A stretch of DNA of 64,000 nucleotides from Streptomyces sp. CC228A (GTDB lineage Bacteria > Actinomycetota > Actinomycetes > Streptomycetales > Streptomycetaceae). Every line of letters starts with the position of its first letter. Position 1 is the stretch's first letter. A model generated the notes under the pieces. That model saw only the letters and a list, made by a program, of their open reading frames with translations. It was not told where the DNA came from and did not search any database. Positions 38,144-47,859 of this stretch are shown here, one piece after another. The translations under genes and the position numbers were made by a program. The stretch spans positions 965,494 through 1,029,493 of the forward strand of contig NZ_JAJPUI010000002.1 in assembly GCF_021390935.1 (NCBI RefSeq). Reading direction: 5' to 3'.

Positions 38144-38530
38144 CCGCGCGGCCGCCTGTGCCCGTACGCGACGGAGCAGGCGGCCGCCGACCCGGGTCCG
38201 GCCCGGTGGCCACACCCTTCACCTCCCCCGCCCGACGCGCCGCCCGGCGCGCGGGCGCGAACGGGCGCGGGTGGCCGGGGAAGCAAGCCCTGCACCGCGG
38301 GCGACCGCCTCAGGGCTGCCGACCGACCGCCGGGCGCAGGCGCAGGCGACCGAGAGGGCAGGCCGCCCGGGAGGCGGGAGGCCGCCGCGGGCCGCATCCC
38401 GCCGGGCTCCCGCCCGTGGGCCCGTGGACGGTGCGCCGCCCCAGAACGCGGGCGGGCCCGCCCCCGGTCGTCACCGGGAGCGGGCCCACACGTCGTACGG
38501 ATCCGTACGGACAGCGGCTCAGGCGGAGCC
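38144..38530. other. Gene-free interval with sucD terminator and palindrome
   Basis: About 390 bp with no supported gene. It contains the sucD terminator (38454-38487) and the perfect 16-bp palindrome CGTACGGATCCGTACG at 38494-38509, located between the terminator and the sucD stop. Confidence 0.5.
38454..38487 (-). terminator. Terminator of sucCD
   Basis: Arms 38454-38468 and 38473-38487 (GGGCCCGCCCCCGGT / ACCGGGAGCGGGCCC) pair over 15 bp with one mismatch and a 4-nt loop, 44 bp past the sucD stop. Confidence 0.75.
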
Positions 38531-39421
38531 TCAGGCGCGACCCTCAAGGATCTCGCGCGCCAGCTTGGCCGTCTCGGTCGGCGTCTTGCCGACCTTGACG
38601 CCCGCGGCCTCCAGGGCCTCCTTCTTCGCCTGCGCGGTGCCGGAGGAGCCGGAGACGATGGCGCCCGCGTGGCCCATGGTCTTGCCCTCGGGGGCGGTGA
38701 AGCCCGCGACGTAGCCGACGACCGGCTTGGTGACGTGGGCCTTGATGAAGTCGGCCGCACGCTCCTCGGCGTCACCGCCGATCTCACCGATCATGACGAT
38801 CAGCTCGGTCTCCGGGTCGGCCTCGAAGGCCTCCAGGGCGTCGATGTGGGTGGTGCCGATGACCGGGTCGCCGCCGATGCCGACGCAGGACGAGAAGCCG
38901 ATGTCCCGCAGCTCGTACATCATCTGGTACGTCAGCGTGCCGGACTTCGACACCAGACCGATCTTGCCGGGCTTGGTGATGTCGCCCGGGATGATGCCGG
39001 CGTTCGACGCGCCCGGCGTGATCAGGCCGGGGCAGTTCGGGCCGATGATGCGGGTCTTGTTGCCCTTGGCCTTCGCGTACGCCCAGAAGGCGGCGGAGTC
39101 GTGGACCGCGATGCCCTCGGTGATGACGACCGCGAGCGGGATCTCGGCGTCGATGGCCTCGACGACGGCGGCCTTGGCGAAGGCCGGCGGCACGAAGAGG
39201 ACGGAGACGTTGGCGCCGGTCTTCTCCATCGCCTCGGCGACCGAGCCGAAGACGGGCACCTCGGTGCCGTCGAAGTCGACGGACGTGCCGGCCTTGCGCG
39301 GGTTCACGCCACCGACGATGTTGGTGCCGTCACCCAGCATGAGCTTGGTGTGCTTCATGCCGGTGGCGCCGGTCATGCCCTGGACGATGACCTTGCTGTC
39401 CTTGTTGAGGAAGATAGCCAT
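38531..39421 (-). CDS. sucD: Succinyl-CoA synthetase, alpha subunit
   Basis: This 296-residue subunit binds CoA through an N-terminal Rossmann domain ([30 protein letters not shown]) and carries the phosphohistidine site in [20 protein letters not shown]. With SucC it forms the enzyme that makes succinate and ATP/GTP from succinyl-CoA in the TCA cycle. It starts 25 bp after the sucC stop in the same direction, so both are in one operon. Confidence 0.97.
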   Translation of the reverse strand: MAIFLNKDSKVIVQGMTGATGMKHTKLMLGDGTNIVGGVNPRKAGTSVDFDGTEVPVFGSVAEAMEKTGANVSVLFVPPAFAKAAVVEAIDAEIPLAVVITEGIAVHDSAAFWAYAKAKGNKTRIIGPNCPGLITPGASNAGIIPGDITKPGKIGLVSKSGTLTYQMMYELRDIGFSSCVGIGGDPVIGTTHIDALEAFEADPETELIVMIGEIGGDAEERAADFIKAHVTKPVVGYVAGFTAPEGKTMGHAGAIVSGSSGTAQAKKEALEAAGVKVGKTPTETAKLAREILEGRA

Positions 39422-39445
39422 GGTGTGTCTGTGACCTCGTCCCTA

Positions 39446-40624
39446 TTACTTCGCAGCCGCGAGCTCGGCGGCCTTGTCGGCCGCGCCGTCCATGGTGTCC
39501 ACGCGCTGCACGAGCGGGTGGTTCGCGTCCGACAGGATCTTGCGACCCAGCTCCGCGTTGTTGCCGTCGAGGCGCACGACCAGGGGCTTGGTGACGTCCT
39601 CACCCTTGGACTTGAGCAGTTCCAGGGCCTGCACGATGCCGTTGGCGACCTCGTCGCAGGCGGTGATGCCGCCGAAGACGTTGACGAAGACGGACTTGAC
39701 GTCCGGGTCGCCCAGGATGATCTCCAGGCCGTTGGCCATGACCTCGGCGGAAGCGCCGCCGCCGATGTCCAGGAAGTTGGCGGGCTTCACGCCGCCGTGC
39801 GCCTCACCGGCGTACGCGACGACGTCCAGGGTCGACATGACCAGGCCGGCGCCGTTGCCGATGATGCCGACCTCGCCGTCCAGCTTGACGTAGTTGAGGT
39901 TCTTGGCCTTGGCCGCGGCCTCCAGCGGGTTGGCCGCCGCCTTGTCGACGAGCGCCTCGTGCTCGGGCTGGCGGAAGTCCGCGTTCTCGTCCAGGGACAC
40001 CTTGCCGTCGAGGGCGATGACGTCCCCGGAGGCGACCTTGGCGAGCGGGTTGACCTCGACGAGGAGCGCGTCCTCGGCGACGAAGGTCTTCCACAGGGTG
40101 ACCATGACCTCGGCGACCTGCTCGGCGACCTCGGCCGGGAACTGCGCCTGCGCGACGATCTCGCGGGCCTTCTCGATGCTCACGCCCTCGTTGGCGTCGA
40201 CCGGGACCTTGGCGAGCTTCTCGGGGGTCGTGGCGGCGACCTCCTCGATGTCCATGCCGCCCGCGACCGAGGCCATGGCCAGGAAGGTGCGGTTCGTACG
40301 GTCGAGGAGGTAGGAGACGTAGTACTCCTCAAGGATCTCCGGAGCGGTCTCGGCGATCATCACCTTGTGGACCGTGTGGCCCTTGATGTCCATGCCGAGG
40401 ATGTCCGTCGCACGCGCGACGGCCTCGTCCGGGGTGGCCGCCAGCTTGACGCCGCCGGCCTTGCCGCGGCCGCCGACCTTCACCTGCGCCTTGACGACCG
40501 ACTTGCCGCCCAGACGCTCGGTGGCCTCGCGCGCCGCCTCAGGCGTGTCGATGACTTCACCGGCCAGCACCGGTACACCGTGCTTGGCGAAGAGGTCCCT
40601 CGCCTGGTACTCGAACAGGTCCAC
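39446..40624 (-). CDS. sucC: Succinyl-CoA synthetase, beta subunit
   Basis: This 392-residue subunit has an ATP-grasp domain ([37 protein letters not shown]) and a C-terminal CoA-ligase domain ([38 protein letters not shown]). The GTG at 40624 gives the standard start ([11 protein letters not shown]) with AAGGGAC upstream. First gene of sucCD. Confidence 0.97.
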   Translation of the reverse strand: MDLFEYQARDLFAKHGVPVLAGEVIDTPEAAREATERLGGKSVVKAQVKVGGRGKAGGVKLAATPDEAVARATDILGMDIKGHTVHKVMIAETAPEILEEYYVSYLLDRTNRTFLAMASVAGGMDIEEVAATTPEKLAKVPVDANEGVSIEKAREIVAQAQFPAEVAEQVAEVMVTLWKTFVAEDALLVEVNPLAKVASGDVIALDGKVSLDENADFRQPEHEALVDKAAANPLEAAAKAKNLNYVKLDGEVGIIGNGAGLVMSTLDVVAYAGEAHGGVKPANFLDIGGGASAEVMANGLEIILGDPDVKSVFVNVFGGITACDEVANGIVQALELLKSKGEDVTKPLVVRLDGNNAELGRKILSDANHPLVQRVDTMDGAADKAAELAAAK

Positions 40625-41059
40625 GCGCGTCCGTCCCTTTTCTGGTGATCGCGGTTCGATTTCATGCGTGGGCGTGCCGCGCGCCCGGGGTGCGGGCGGA
40701 GGGCAACGTGACTGCTCTGTCACTGAGGGAGGGCGTACACGGTGTCCGTGTGACGCGGCATGTCCGTCCCGCAGGTTATCCCCGGACGACGTGGGTCCCT
40801 AAATCACAGATCACACCGGTGTGGTGATACCTGTCACAGCAGGGAATCGCACAGTCACCTCAAACGGGCGGCCCCACCTGGTGTGAGGCCGCCCGCCGCT
40901 ACGGATTTCGTACCAGAACCGGCCCCCGGCGGGAGCTCCCGGCGTGACGGCTCTCACGGCACACCGCGCCCCGACACCACGCGGCGGCGGGTGGACCCGC
41001 CGTGGAGCCGCGGTGATCCCGACGGCGGATCGGAGCGTCGGGGGCTCGCGGTGTTCACT
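40625..41059. promoter_or_regulatory. sucC upstream region with symmetric elements
   Basis: The segment holds the perfect 12-bp palindrome CACACCGGTGTG (40812-40823) flanked by GTGATACCTGTCACAG, and a 9-bp hairpin CGGGCGGCC / GGCCGCCCG at 40865-40873 and 40887-40895 that could end transcription entering from the right. The palindromic GTGAT/TCAC motifs resemble sites of dimeric regulators such as Crp or GntR types, but no match is claimed. No gene is present. Confidence 0.45.
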
Positions 41060-41464
41060 GCGGCGGAACGGGGGCGCGGGGGCGCGCCGTGGGTACGGGG
41101 GGCGCGCCGTGGCGCTGGTGGTGCGGGGGTGGGGGGTGCCGGGGCGCTGGTGGTGCCGGGGGCGCGGGGCGCGCCGTGGGCGCTGGTGGTGTCGGGGCGC
41201 CGGGGGCGCGGCATCGGTTGCCAGGGACGCGGGGGCGCGGGGGCGCGGCCGCCGGTGGTGCCGGGGGCGCCGACGGGGCGGGGAGGCTCGGCGGCTCCGG
41301 TGAGGCCTGTGAGGCCGGTGAGGCCGGGGCGCCGAGGGCGGGGAGGTACAGGGAGGCGCCGGGGCTTCTCCGGTGGTGCCGGGGACGCCGACGGCGTGAG
41401 GAGGCGCTGGGGCGCGCGGAGGCAAGGCCGACGGCCCCAGCCCCAGCCCCAGCCCCAGCCCCAG
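41060..41464. repeat. G-rich degenerate repeat tract
   Basis: About 400 bp of strongly strand-biased sequence: the + strand has many runs of 3-6 G (for example GGGGGCGCGGGGCGCGCCG) and repeated GGCGCTGGTGGTGCCGGGG-like units of about 30 bp, ending in five perfect CCCCAG hexamers at 41435-41464. Such G-run density could allow G-quadruplex formation on the + strand. Open frames through it on either strand are low-complexity and not credible genes. Confidence 0.7.
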
Positions 41465-41562
41465 CGGCAACGTGTGGGGCAGTGGTTCCGTGCCGTCGAG
41501 GGCGGCCCTTCACCCCGCGCGGCCTGCGGAGGGTCCCGGCACGCCCTTCCCCGCCCGGGGCG

Positions 41563-42741
41563 TCACGCGGCTTCGGGAACCGGTATCGGCCGGCGTTCCA
41601 GGGCCGCGGCCATCACCTCCGGGAACCGGTCCGGGGTGCAGGCGAAGGCCGGGACGCCCAGCGCGGCCAGTGCGGCGGCGTGCTCCCGGTCGTACGACGG
41701 AGCGCCGTCGTCGGAGAGGGCGAGCAGTGCCACCACCTGCACCCCGGAGGCCGTCATCGACGCCACCCGCTTCAGCATCTCGTCGCGCATCCCGCCCTCG
41801 TACAGGTCGCTGATGAGCACCACGACCGTGTCACTGGGCCGGGTGATGCGCGACTGGCAGTGGGCGAGCGCCCGGTTGATGTCGGTGCCGCCGCCGAGCC
41901 GGGTGCCGAAGAGCAGGTCGACCGGGTCGTGGAGCCGGTCCGTCAGGTCGGCGACGGACGTGTCGAAGACGACCAGCCGGGTCGACAGCGACCGCATGGA
42001 CGCGAGCACCGCCCCGAACACGGACGCGTACACGAGGGACGCCGCCATCGAGCCCGACTGGTCGACGCACAGCACGACCTCCTTCCGCACGGCTGGCGCG
42101 GCTCGCGCGTGCCCGATCAGCCGCTCCGGCACGACGGTGCGGTGGTCCGGCAGGTAGTTCCCGAGGTTGGCGCGGATGGTCCGGTTCCAGTCGATGTCCC
42201 CGTGCCGCGGGCGGGCGGTGCGGGCGCTGCGGTCGAGGGCGCCCGTCAGGGTGGCGCGCGTGCGCGCCGACAGCCGCTGCTCCAGGTCGTCCACGACCGT
42301 GCGGACGACGGCCCGCGCGGTCTCCCGCGTGGTCTCCGGCAGGGCGTGGGCGAGGGAGAGCAGCGTGCCCACGAGGTGGATGTCCGGCTCGACGGACTCC
42401 AGCACGTCGGGCTCCGTCAGCAGTGCCGCGAGGCCGAGCCGGTCGATCGCGTCGCGCTGCATCACCTGGACGACGGACCGCGGGAAGTAGGCGCGGATGT
42501 CCCCGAGCCAGCGGGCGACGGACGGCGCCGAGCCGCCGAGCCCCGCGGAGCGCGGCCCGCGTCCCGGCCGCTCGCCGCCCCCGCCGGCCGCTCCGCCGTA
42601 CAGGGCGGTCAGGGCGTCGTCCACGGCGGTGTCCGTGCCGGTGAGCGCGCGTTCCGTGCCGTCGGCCTCGCCGCCGCCGAGGACCAGGCGCCAGCGCCGC
42701 AGCCGCTCGTCGTCCGCGCTCATGCCGTGCGTCGTGGTCAT
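41563..42741 (-). CDS. VWA domain protein of the MoxR/DUF5682 cluster
   Basis: This 392-residue protein ends in a von Willebrand A domain with a complete MIDAS (CVDQSGSMAASLV, then a Thr-containing GGGTDINRALAHC and VLISDLYEGG). The N-terminal about 190 residues are helical and Gly-rich. VWA proteins paired with MoxR AAA ATPases act as co-chaperones or metal-insertase partners that recruit a target to the ATPase. The ATG overlaps the stop of the DUF5682 gene (ATGA), and this is the last gene of the MoxR - DUF5682 - VWA operon. Confidence 0.85.
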   Translation of the reverse strand: MTTTHGMSADDERLRRWRLVLGGGEADGTERALTGTDTAVDDALTALYGGAAGGGGERPGRGPRSAGLGGSAPSVARWLGDIRAYFPRSVVQVMQRDAIDRLGLAALLTEPDVLESVEPDIHLVGTLLSLAHALPETTRETARAVVRTVVDDLEQRLSARTRATLTGALDRSARTARPRHGDIDWNRTIRANLGNYLPDHRTVVPERLIGHARAAPAVRKEVVLCVDQSGSMAASLVYASVFGAVLASMRSLSTRLVVFDTSVADLTDRLHDPVDLLFGTRLGGGTDINRALAHCQSRITRPSDTVVVLISDLYEGGMRDEMLKRVASMTASGVQVVALLALSDDGAPSYDREHAAALAALGVPAFACTPDRFPEVMAAALERRPIPVPEAA

Positions 42742-45184
42742 CGGCCCGCCCCCACGGGTTCCCTGTGGTCGTGTCCGCTGCCGAGCAGCAGGCGCAGCAC
42801 CGGCAGCACCCCGTCGGCGCGGGCCTCGTCCAGCCCCGCCCCGAACTCCGGTGCGCCGTCCTCGCGGAGCGCGGGGCGGCCGCCCCCGGCTGACGGGCCG
42901 CGCCGCACCAGCTCGCCCAGGGTGCGCCGCACCCCGGTGTCGTACGTCGAGAACGTACGGCGCAGCAGCGGCAGCACGTCCGTGAACGCGTCCGCGGGCA
43001 CGCCCGCGAGCCAGCTGTCGACGAGCCGCAGGAGCCGCTCGTCGTGGACCAGGAGGAGGCCGCCTGACCGGTCCTGACGTGCTTCCCTGCCGGTGGCCGC
43101 GCCGAGGAAGCCCTCGATCCACGCGGCCGCGTCGGCGGGTCGCGCTCCGGGGGACAGGGCGAGGGCCATGAGGCGGGCGGCGTCGTCCTCGGGAAGCCGC
43201 CCGCCGTCGAGGAGGAGGCGGGTCGCCCGCCCGCGCAGGGACCCGGGGACGCGGTCCCGCGCGGTGAGCCCGCGCAGGGCGGCGCCCCACCGGGTGCGGA
43301 GGCCGCGGATGTCCGGGAGGAGCCTGATCGCGGCGTGTACGGCGTCGAGGTGGCCGCGCATCTCGGCGGCGCCGTCCGCGTCGAGGCCGGTGCAGGCGGG
43401 TGGCAGGCCGACGCAGACCCGCAGGGCGAGTCCGGTGGCGACCTCGGCGAGCGCTGCGGTGTCCGTCGAGCGGACGTCCCCGTACCGCAGGGCGCGGGCG
43501 AGTGCGGGCAGGGCGCGGGCGAGGCGGCCGATGTCCGCGTCGAGGGCGGCCAGGTCGGCGAGGGACCGCATCACGCGGGGCAGCGCCTCGGGCAGGCCGG
43601 CCAGCAGGCAGTGCTCGGCGAGGGTGGTGACGTCGGTGAGGGACCGCGCCGAGGCGGCCTGCGCCCGGGCCTTCGCGGTGGCGGCGGCGAGCACGGTGGT
43701 GCCCCAGATGCCCGCTTCGGCGACCCGTGGGTGCAGTTCCGGTTCCCAGCGCAGCCGCCAGCCCTCCCGGAACGTGCCCGTCCCGCCGCGGTCCCCGGCG
43801 GGCACGCCCCAGTCGACGCCGAGGAGACGGAGCCGGTGCAGCAGACGGCTGCGGGCGGCGTCGGTCTCCTTGCGCAGGTCCAGGTCGAGTTCCCGTTCCG
43901 GCGCGGCGGGCTTGAGCCGCAGGCTCCGCTGGAGCCGGGCCAGGTCGCGCTGCAGCGGTACGGCGGGGGCGGCGTCCGGCACCTCGCCGAGCACGTCCCC
44001 GACGACCAGCCGGTCGCGGACGAGGGCGAGGGGCACGTCGGAGCCGTCACACATCACGGCCCGCACGGCGTCGGTCGTCTCGGCCTGTCCGGCGGCGGGG
44101 CGCCCCCGCACGGCTGCGAGCGTCCGGGCGAGCCGGACGGCCTCGATGACGTGGGCGGAGGACACGGGGTGGTCTTCGGCGCGGAGCAGATGCGCGACCT
44201 TCGTCATCCACCGTTCGAGGGGCCGGTCCGCGGCGTGGAACAGGTGGGCGTACCAGCCGGGCGAGGTGATCCCCGCGCCGTAGCCGGAGCGGCGGGCGAG
44301 CCTGCGGTGGCTCCACGGGACCCACGTGATGTCGGTCCTCACCTTGGGGAGCCCCTTGAGGAGGGCCCGGTCGGCGGTCGCGGTGGTGGCCCCGGTGTCC
44401 AGGGCGGGGACGTGCCAGGCACCGCAGACCACGGCGATGGCGTCCCCGTACTCCTTGCGGGCGGCTCGGATCCGCAGCCGCATATGGGCCTCGCGGACGG
44501 CGTCACGGCCCGTGCCGGTGGCGGGGCCGCCGGGGGTGTCGCGCAGGGCGCCCATGGCCTCGGCGACGGCCGCGAACGGCGCGAAGGGGTCGGCGGCACC
44601 GGGGGCGGCGGCGCCGGAGCCGTCCGGTAGGGCCCCGGCCGGGGAGCCGTCGCCCGGGGCGCGGTGTTCGACGACGTCCTCCCACCACCGCTCGGGGTCG
44701 TCGTGCCCGGCGGCCTCCGCGAGGGCGGCCAGCGGGTCGGTGCGCGGGACGGGCCGCCGGGCGGCGGCCTCGGCGCCGTCACCGCCCTCCGCGTCGCCCT
44801 CCTCGTCCTCCTCGTCCCAGGTGGGGTCGCCCATCATGGCGAGGGTGTGGGCGGCGGGCAGGTCGACGAAGCGGACGGCTGCGCCGTGGCCGAGGGCCCA
44901 CCGGATGGCGACCCACTCGGGTGAGAAGGCGGCGAGGGGCCAGAAGGCGGCCTTGCCCGGGTCGTCCGCGGCGTGGGCCAGCAGCGCGACCGGGGGCGCA
45001 TGTCCTCGTCGGCGGCGAGCCTCACGAGGGCGTCCCCTTCGGGCGGTCCTTCGACGAGCACCGCGCGCGGCCTCGCCGCGTCCAGCGCCGCCCGCACGGC
45101 GCGGGCGGATCCGGGCCCGTGGTGGCGCACTCCCAGCAGCAGCGGGCCGCCCGCCGCGCGGTCGCGTGCCGTCGTCGCCGTCAT
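42738..45184 (-). CDS. DUF5682 family protein, frame-interrupted
   Basis: The N-terminus (ATG at 45184) reads GGPLLLGVRHHGPGSARAV, then AVLVEGPPEGDALVRLAADED, a conserved start with a His pair and Glu that recalls TraB/PrgY-ChaN-type folds. About 800 residues of mixed helical sequence follow (PVALLAHAADDPGKAAFWPLA, VCGAWHVPAL, SPGWYAHLFHA). The frame breaks near 44998-45002, consistent with one missing base. The enzyme activity is unknown. The HHG and GAWH motifs suggest a metal-dependent activity, which is an inference. It overlaps the MoxR gene by 4 bp. Confidence 0.8.
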
Positions 45185-46323
45185 GCCGACACCTCCCGGC
45201 AGGCGCGGTAGAAGTCCTTCCAGCCGTCCCGCTCCCGCACGACGGTCTCCAGGTACTCCTGCCAGACGGCGCGGTCGGCGGCCGGGTCGCGGACGACGGC
45301 TCCGAGGACGCCCGCGGCCACGTCCGCGGGGCGCAGCACGCCGTCCCCGAAGTGGCCCGCCAGGGCGAGCCCGCCGGTGACCACGGAGATGGCCTCGGCG
45401 GTGGAGAGCGTGCCCGACGGCGACTTGAGCCTGGTGCGGCCGTCGGCGGTGACGCCGTCGCGCAGTTCGCGGAAGACGGTGACGACGCGACGGATCTCGT
45501 CGCTCGCGTCGGGGGCGGCGGGCAGGTCGAGGGAGCGCCCCAGCTGCTCGACGCGCCGTGTGACGATCTCCACCTCGGCTTCGGCCGTCTCGGGCAGGGG
45601 CAGCACGACGGTGTTGAAGCGGCGGCGCAGCGCGCTCGACAGCTCGTGGACACCGCGGTCGCGGTCGTTGGCGGTGGCGATCAGGTTGAAGCCGCGGACC
45701 GCCTGCACTTCCTCACCGAGCTCCGGGATGGGCAGCGTCTTCTCGGACAGGACGGTGATGAGGGTGTCCTGGATGTCGGCGGGGATGCGGGTGAGCTCCT
45801 CCACGCGGGCGGTCATGCCGTGGGCCATGGCGCGCATGACGGGGCTGGGCACGAGGGCGTCGCGGCTGGGGCCGTGGGCGAGGAGCCGGGCGTAGTCCCA
45901 GCCGTAGCGGATGGCCTCCTCCGGTGTTCCCGCGGTGCCTTGGACGAGGAGGGTGGAGTCTCCGCTGACCGCCGCCGCGAGGTGCTCGGAGACCCAGGTC
46001 TTCGCGGTGCCGGGCACGCCGAGGAGGAGCAGCGCCCGGTCGGTGGCGAGGGTGGCGACCGCGACTTCGACGATGCGGCGCGGCCCGACGTACTTGGGAG
46101 TGATCACCGTGCCGTCGGGCAGGGCGCCGCCGAGCAGGTACGTGGCGACGGCCCAGGGCGACAGCCGCCAGCGCTCCGGGCGGGGCCGGTCGTCGGCGGC
46201 GGCCAGCGCGGCGAGCTCGTGGGCGAACGCGTCCTCGGCGTGCGGCCGCAGGGCCGTGCCGTCGGGCAGGACCTCGGCCCCGGTCCGCGGGGCGGGCCTC
46301 TCGGTGGTTCCGGGCATGGTCAT
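45181..46323 (-). CDS. MoxR-type AAA+ ATPase
   Basis: This 380-residue ATPase has Walker A GVPGTAKTWVSE, the MoxR insertion region (VQGTAGTPEEAIRYGWDYA), sensor motif NLIATANDRDRGVHE and the arginine-finger region SSALRRRFNTVVLPLP. MoxR ATPases remodel or activate partner complexes and commonly work with VWA proteins. GGAGGGGG lies 5-12 nt before the ATG at 46323. First gene of a leftward operon with 4-bp overlaps throughout. Its upstream region carries TTGTCAGTG-N8-CACGGT. Confidence 0.9.
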   Translation of the reverse strand: MTMPGTTERPAPRTGAEVLPDGTALRPHAEDAFAHELAALAAADDRPRPERWRLSPWAVATYLLGGALPDGTVITPKYVGPRRIVEVAVATLATDRALLLLGVPGTAKTWVSEHLAAAVSGDSTLLVQGTAGTPEEAIRYGWDYARLLAHGPSRDALVPSPVMRAMAHGMTARVEELTRIPADIQDTLITVLSEKTLPIPELGEEVQAVRGFNLIATANDRDRGVHELSSALRRRFNTVVLPLPETAEAEVEIVTRRVEQLGRSLDLPAAPDASDEIRRVVTVFRELRDGVTADGRTRLKSPSGTLSTAEAISVVTGGLALAGHFGDGVLRPADVAAGVLGAVVRDPAADRAVWQEYLETVVRERDGWKDFYRACREVSA

Positions 46324-46370
46324 GGATTCCCCCTCCAGATCGTTCGCGTGGTTCGACCGGTCTGCGATCC

Positions 46371-46393
46371 ACCGTGCACCACGCCACTGACAA
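46371..46393 (-). promoter_or_regulatory. RecA-NDp/PafBC-like promoter of the MoxR operon
   Basis: Reading leftward, TTGTCAGTG (46385-46393), eight bases, then CACGGT (46371-46376). The actinobacterial DNA-damage promoter consensus is TTGTCRGTG-N8-TAnnnT. Only the first base of the -10 deviates (C for T). Transcription from here would give a leader of about 45 nt containing the GGAGGGGG ribosome binding site. Confidence 0.65.
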
Positions 46394-46455
46394 CGGGCCG
46401 TTGCCGCACGTCACCCGGCGTGCGGCCGGGTCCGGCCCCGGCCCGGCCGGCCCGA

Positions 46456-46478
46456 TTGTCAGTGGCGGGTCCTACGGT
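46456..46478 (+). promoter_or_regulatory. RecA-NDp/PafBC-type DNA-damage promoter of the SWIM gene
   Basis: TTGTCAGTG (46456-46464), eight bases, then TACGGT (46473-46478) is a perfect match to the TTGTCRGTG-N8-TAnnnT element that drives LexA-independent DNA-damage induction in mycobacteria and Streptomyces. The -10 ends 7 nt before the ATG at 46486, predicting a leaderless transcript. Its -35 half and that of the opposite promoter form a 12-bp inverted repeat (46382-46393 and 46456-46467). Confidence 0.8.
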
Positions 46479-46485
46479 CGGAGGC

Positions 46486-47859
46486 ATGAATCAGCAGGGG
46501 GTGCGCCGGACGGCGGATCAGGCGCCGGTCCCGGCTCCTGACGCCGCGGCAGGCAGGGCGGGCAGCGGGCTGGGGACGGCTGAGGCGTGGTCGGGGGCGG
46601 GATGCAGCAGTGCGGGGGTCGTCTGGGGCGTGTGCGAGGACGGCGGCGGCGCGCCGTACCGGACGGTGGCCTGCTCGGACGGCCGCGCGTACCGGTGCAG
46701 TTGCCCGAGCCGCAGGTCGCCGTGCCGGCATGTGCGGGGGCTCCTGCTGCTGTGGGCCGCCGACCCGTCGGCCTTGCCGTCCGGTGCGGCCTTACCGGAC
46801 TGGGCGGCGCGGTGGCTTGAGGGCCTGCACGCGGGGCCGGGCACGGCGGGCGGCACGGCAGCGGCCGGTGCGGGCGGGGCGGAAGGCACCGGCGTGCGCG
46901 GGCCGTCGGACGTGCGGGCGGCGCAGCGGCGTGCGGCTGCCCGCGCGGCCCGGGTCACCGCGGGGGTCGAGGAGTTGCAGCAGCGGCTGTCCGACCTGCT
47001 GCGGGAAGGACTGTCGTCGGCAGAGCACGCGGGGGCGGAGCTGTGGGAGGAGACGGCCCGCCGGATGGTGGACGCGCAGGCCCCCGGTCTCGCGGGCCGG
47101 GCGCGGGAACTGGCCGTGATACCGGGCTCCGGGCCGGGTTGGCCGGTGCGGCTGCTGGAGGAGAGCGCGTTGACGCACCTCCTGGACCGGGCGTGGCTGA
47201 CCGTGGACCGGCTGCCGGACCCCCTGGCCGCGACGGTGCGCACGCGCGTGGGCCTTCCGGTACGGGCCGAGGGCCCGGCCGTGCGGGACCGATGGCTGGT
47301 CCTCTGCCAGTACGACACGTCGGACGGCCGGCTGACGACGCGCCGCATATGGCTGTACGGCGAGGGGTCGGGGCGCACGGCCCTGCTGCTGTCCTTCGGG
47401 GCGGCGGGCAGGGCACCGGAGTTGGCGCTTCCGGTCGGTGCGGTCCTGGACGCGGAGGTCACGCCGTATCCAGGATCCGGTCGGCTGCGGGGGGAGCTGG
47501 GGCGGCAGTTCGCGGCGCCCGCCCCGGCGGAGGCGCCTCCGCCGGGAGGGACGGCGGGGGACGCGCTGGACGCGTACGGCCTGGCCCTGCGGCAGGATCC
47601 GTGGCTCGACTCCTGGCCCGTGACCCTGCGGGACGCCATACCCGCCCCGACGGGCGGGGGCGGCTGGCAGTTGGCGGACGCGGACGGCGCCGCGGCCCTG
47701 CCCCTGAGCCGCGCCGCGGTGTCCCGGCAGGGGTTGTGGCGGCTGGCGGCGCTGTCCGGAGGAGCACCGGTCACGGTGTTCGGCGAGTGCGGCCACCGCG
47801 GGTTCACGCCCCTGGCCGCCTGGGGCCCCGACGCCCCGGGGCCGGTCGCCCTCACATGA
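46486..47859 (+). CDS. SWIM zinc-finger protein
   Basis: This 457-residue protein has a SWIM zinc finger (CSCPSRRSPCRHVRG, pattern CxCx6CxH) at about residues 65-80, followed by a long Ala/Arg-rich helical region and several conserved Trp motifs (RWLVLCQYD, RRIWLYGEG, WLDSWPVTLRD). SWIM domains bind DNA or protein and occur in recombination and repair factors. The gene diverges from the MoxR - DUF5682 - VWA operon, and DUF5691 follows in the same direction. These five genes form a conserved set in Streptomyces with no defined function to my knowledge. Confidence 0.85.
   Translation: MNQQGVRRTADQAPVPAPDAAAGRAGSGLGTAEAWSGAGCSSAGVVWGVCEDGGGAPYRTVACSDGRAYRCSCPSRRSPCRHVRGLLLLWAADPSALPSGAALPDWAARWLEGLHAGPGTAGGTAAAGAGGAEGTGVRGPSDVRAAQRRAAARAARVTAGVEELQQRLSDLLREGLSSAEHAGAELWEETARRMVDAQAPGLAGRARELAVIPGSGPGWPVRLLEESALTHLLDRAWLTVDRLPDPLAATVRTRVGLPVRAEGPAVRDRWLVLCQYDTSDGRLTTRRIWLYGEGSGRTALLLSFGAAGRAPELALPVGAVLDAEVTPYPGSGRLRGELGRQFAAPAPAEAPPPGGTAGDALDAYGLALRQDPWLDSWPVTLRDAIPAPTGGGGWQLADADGAAALPLSRAAVSRQGLWRLAALSGGAPVTVFGECGHRGFTPLAAWGPDAPGPVALT

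Noticed and set aside
35184..38222. A continuous 1012-codon open frame on the minus strand
   Set aside because: It only joins the DUF6350 gene with unrelated out-of-frame sequence on both sides. The real start is the GTG at 37193 and the true gene ends near 35770.
41089..43077. Large rightward open frame across the G-rich tract and the VWA gene
   Set aside because: It is antisense to the clear VWA gene and consists of Gly/Arg/Trp repeats from the G-rich DNA.
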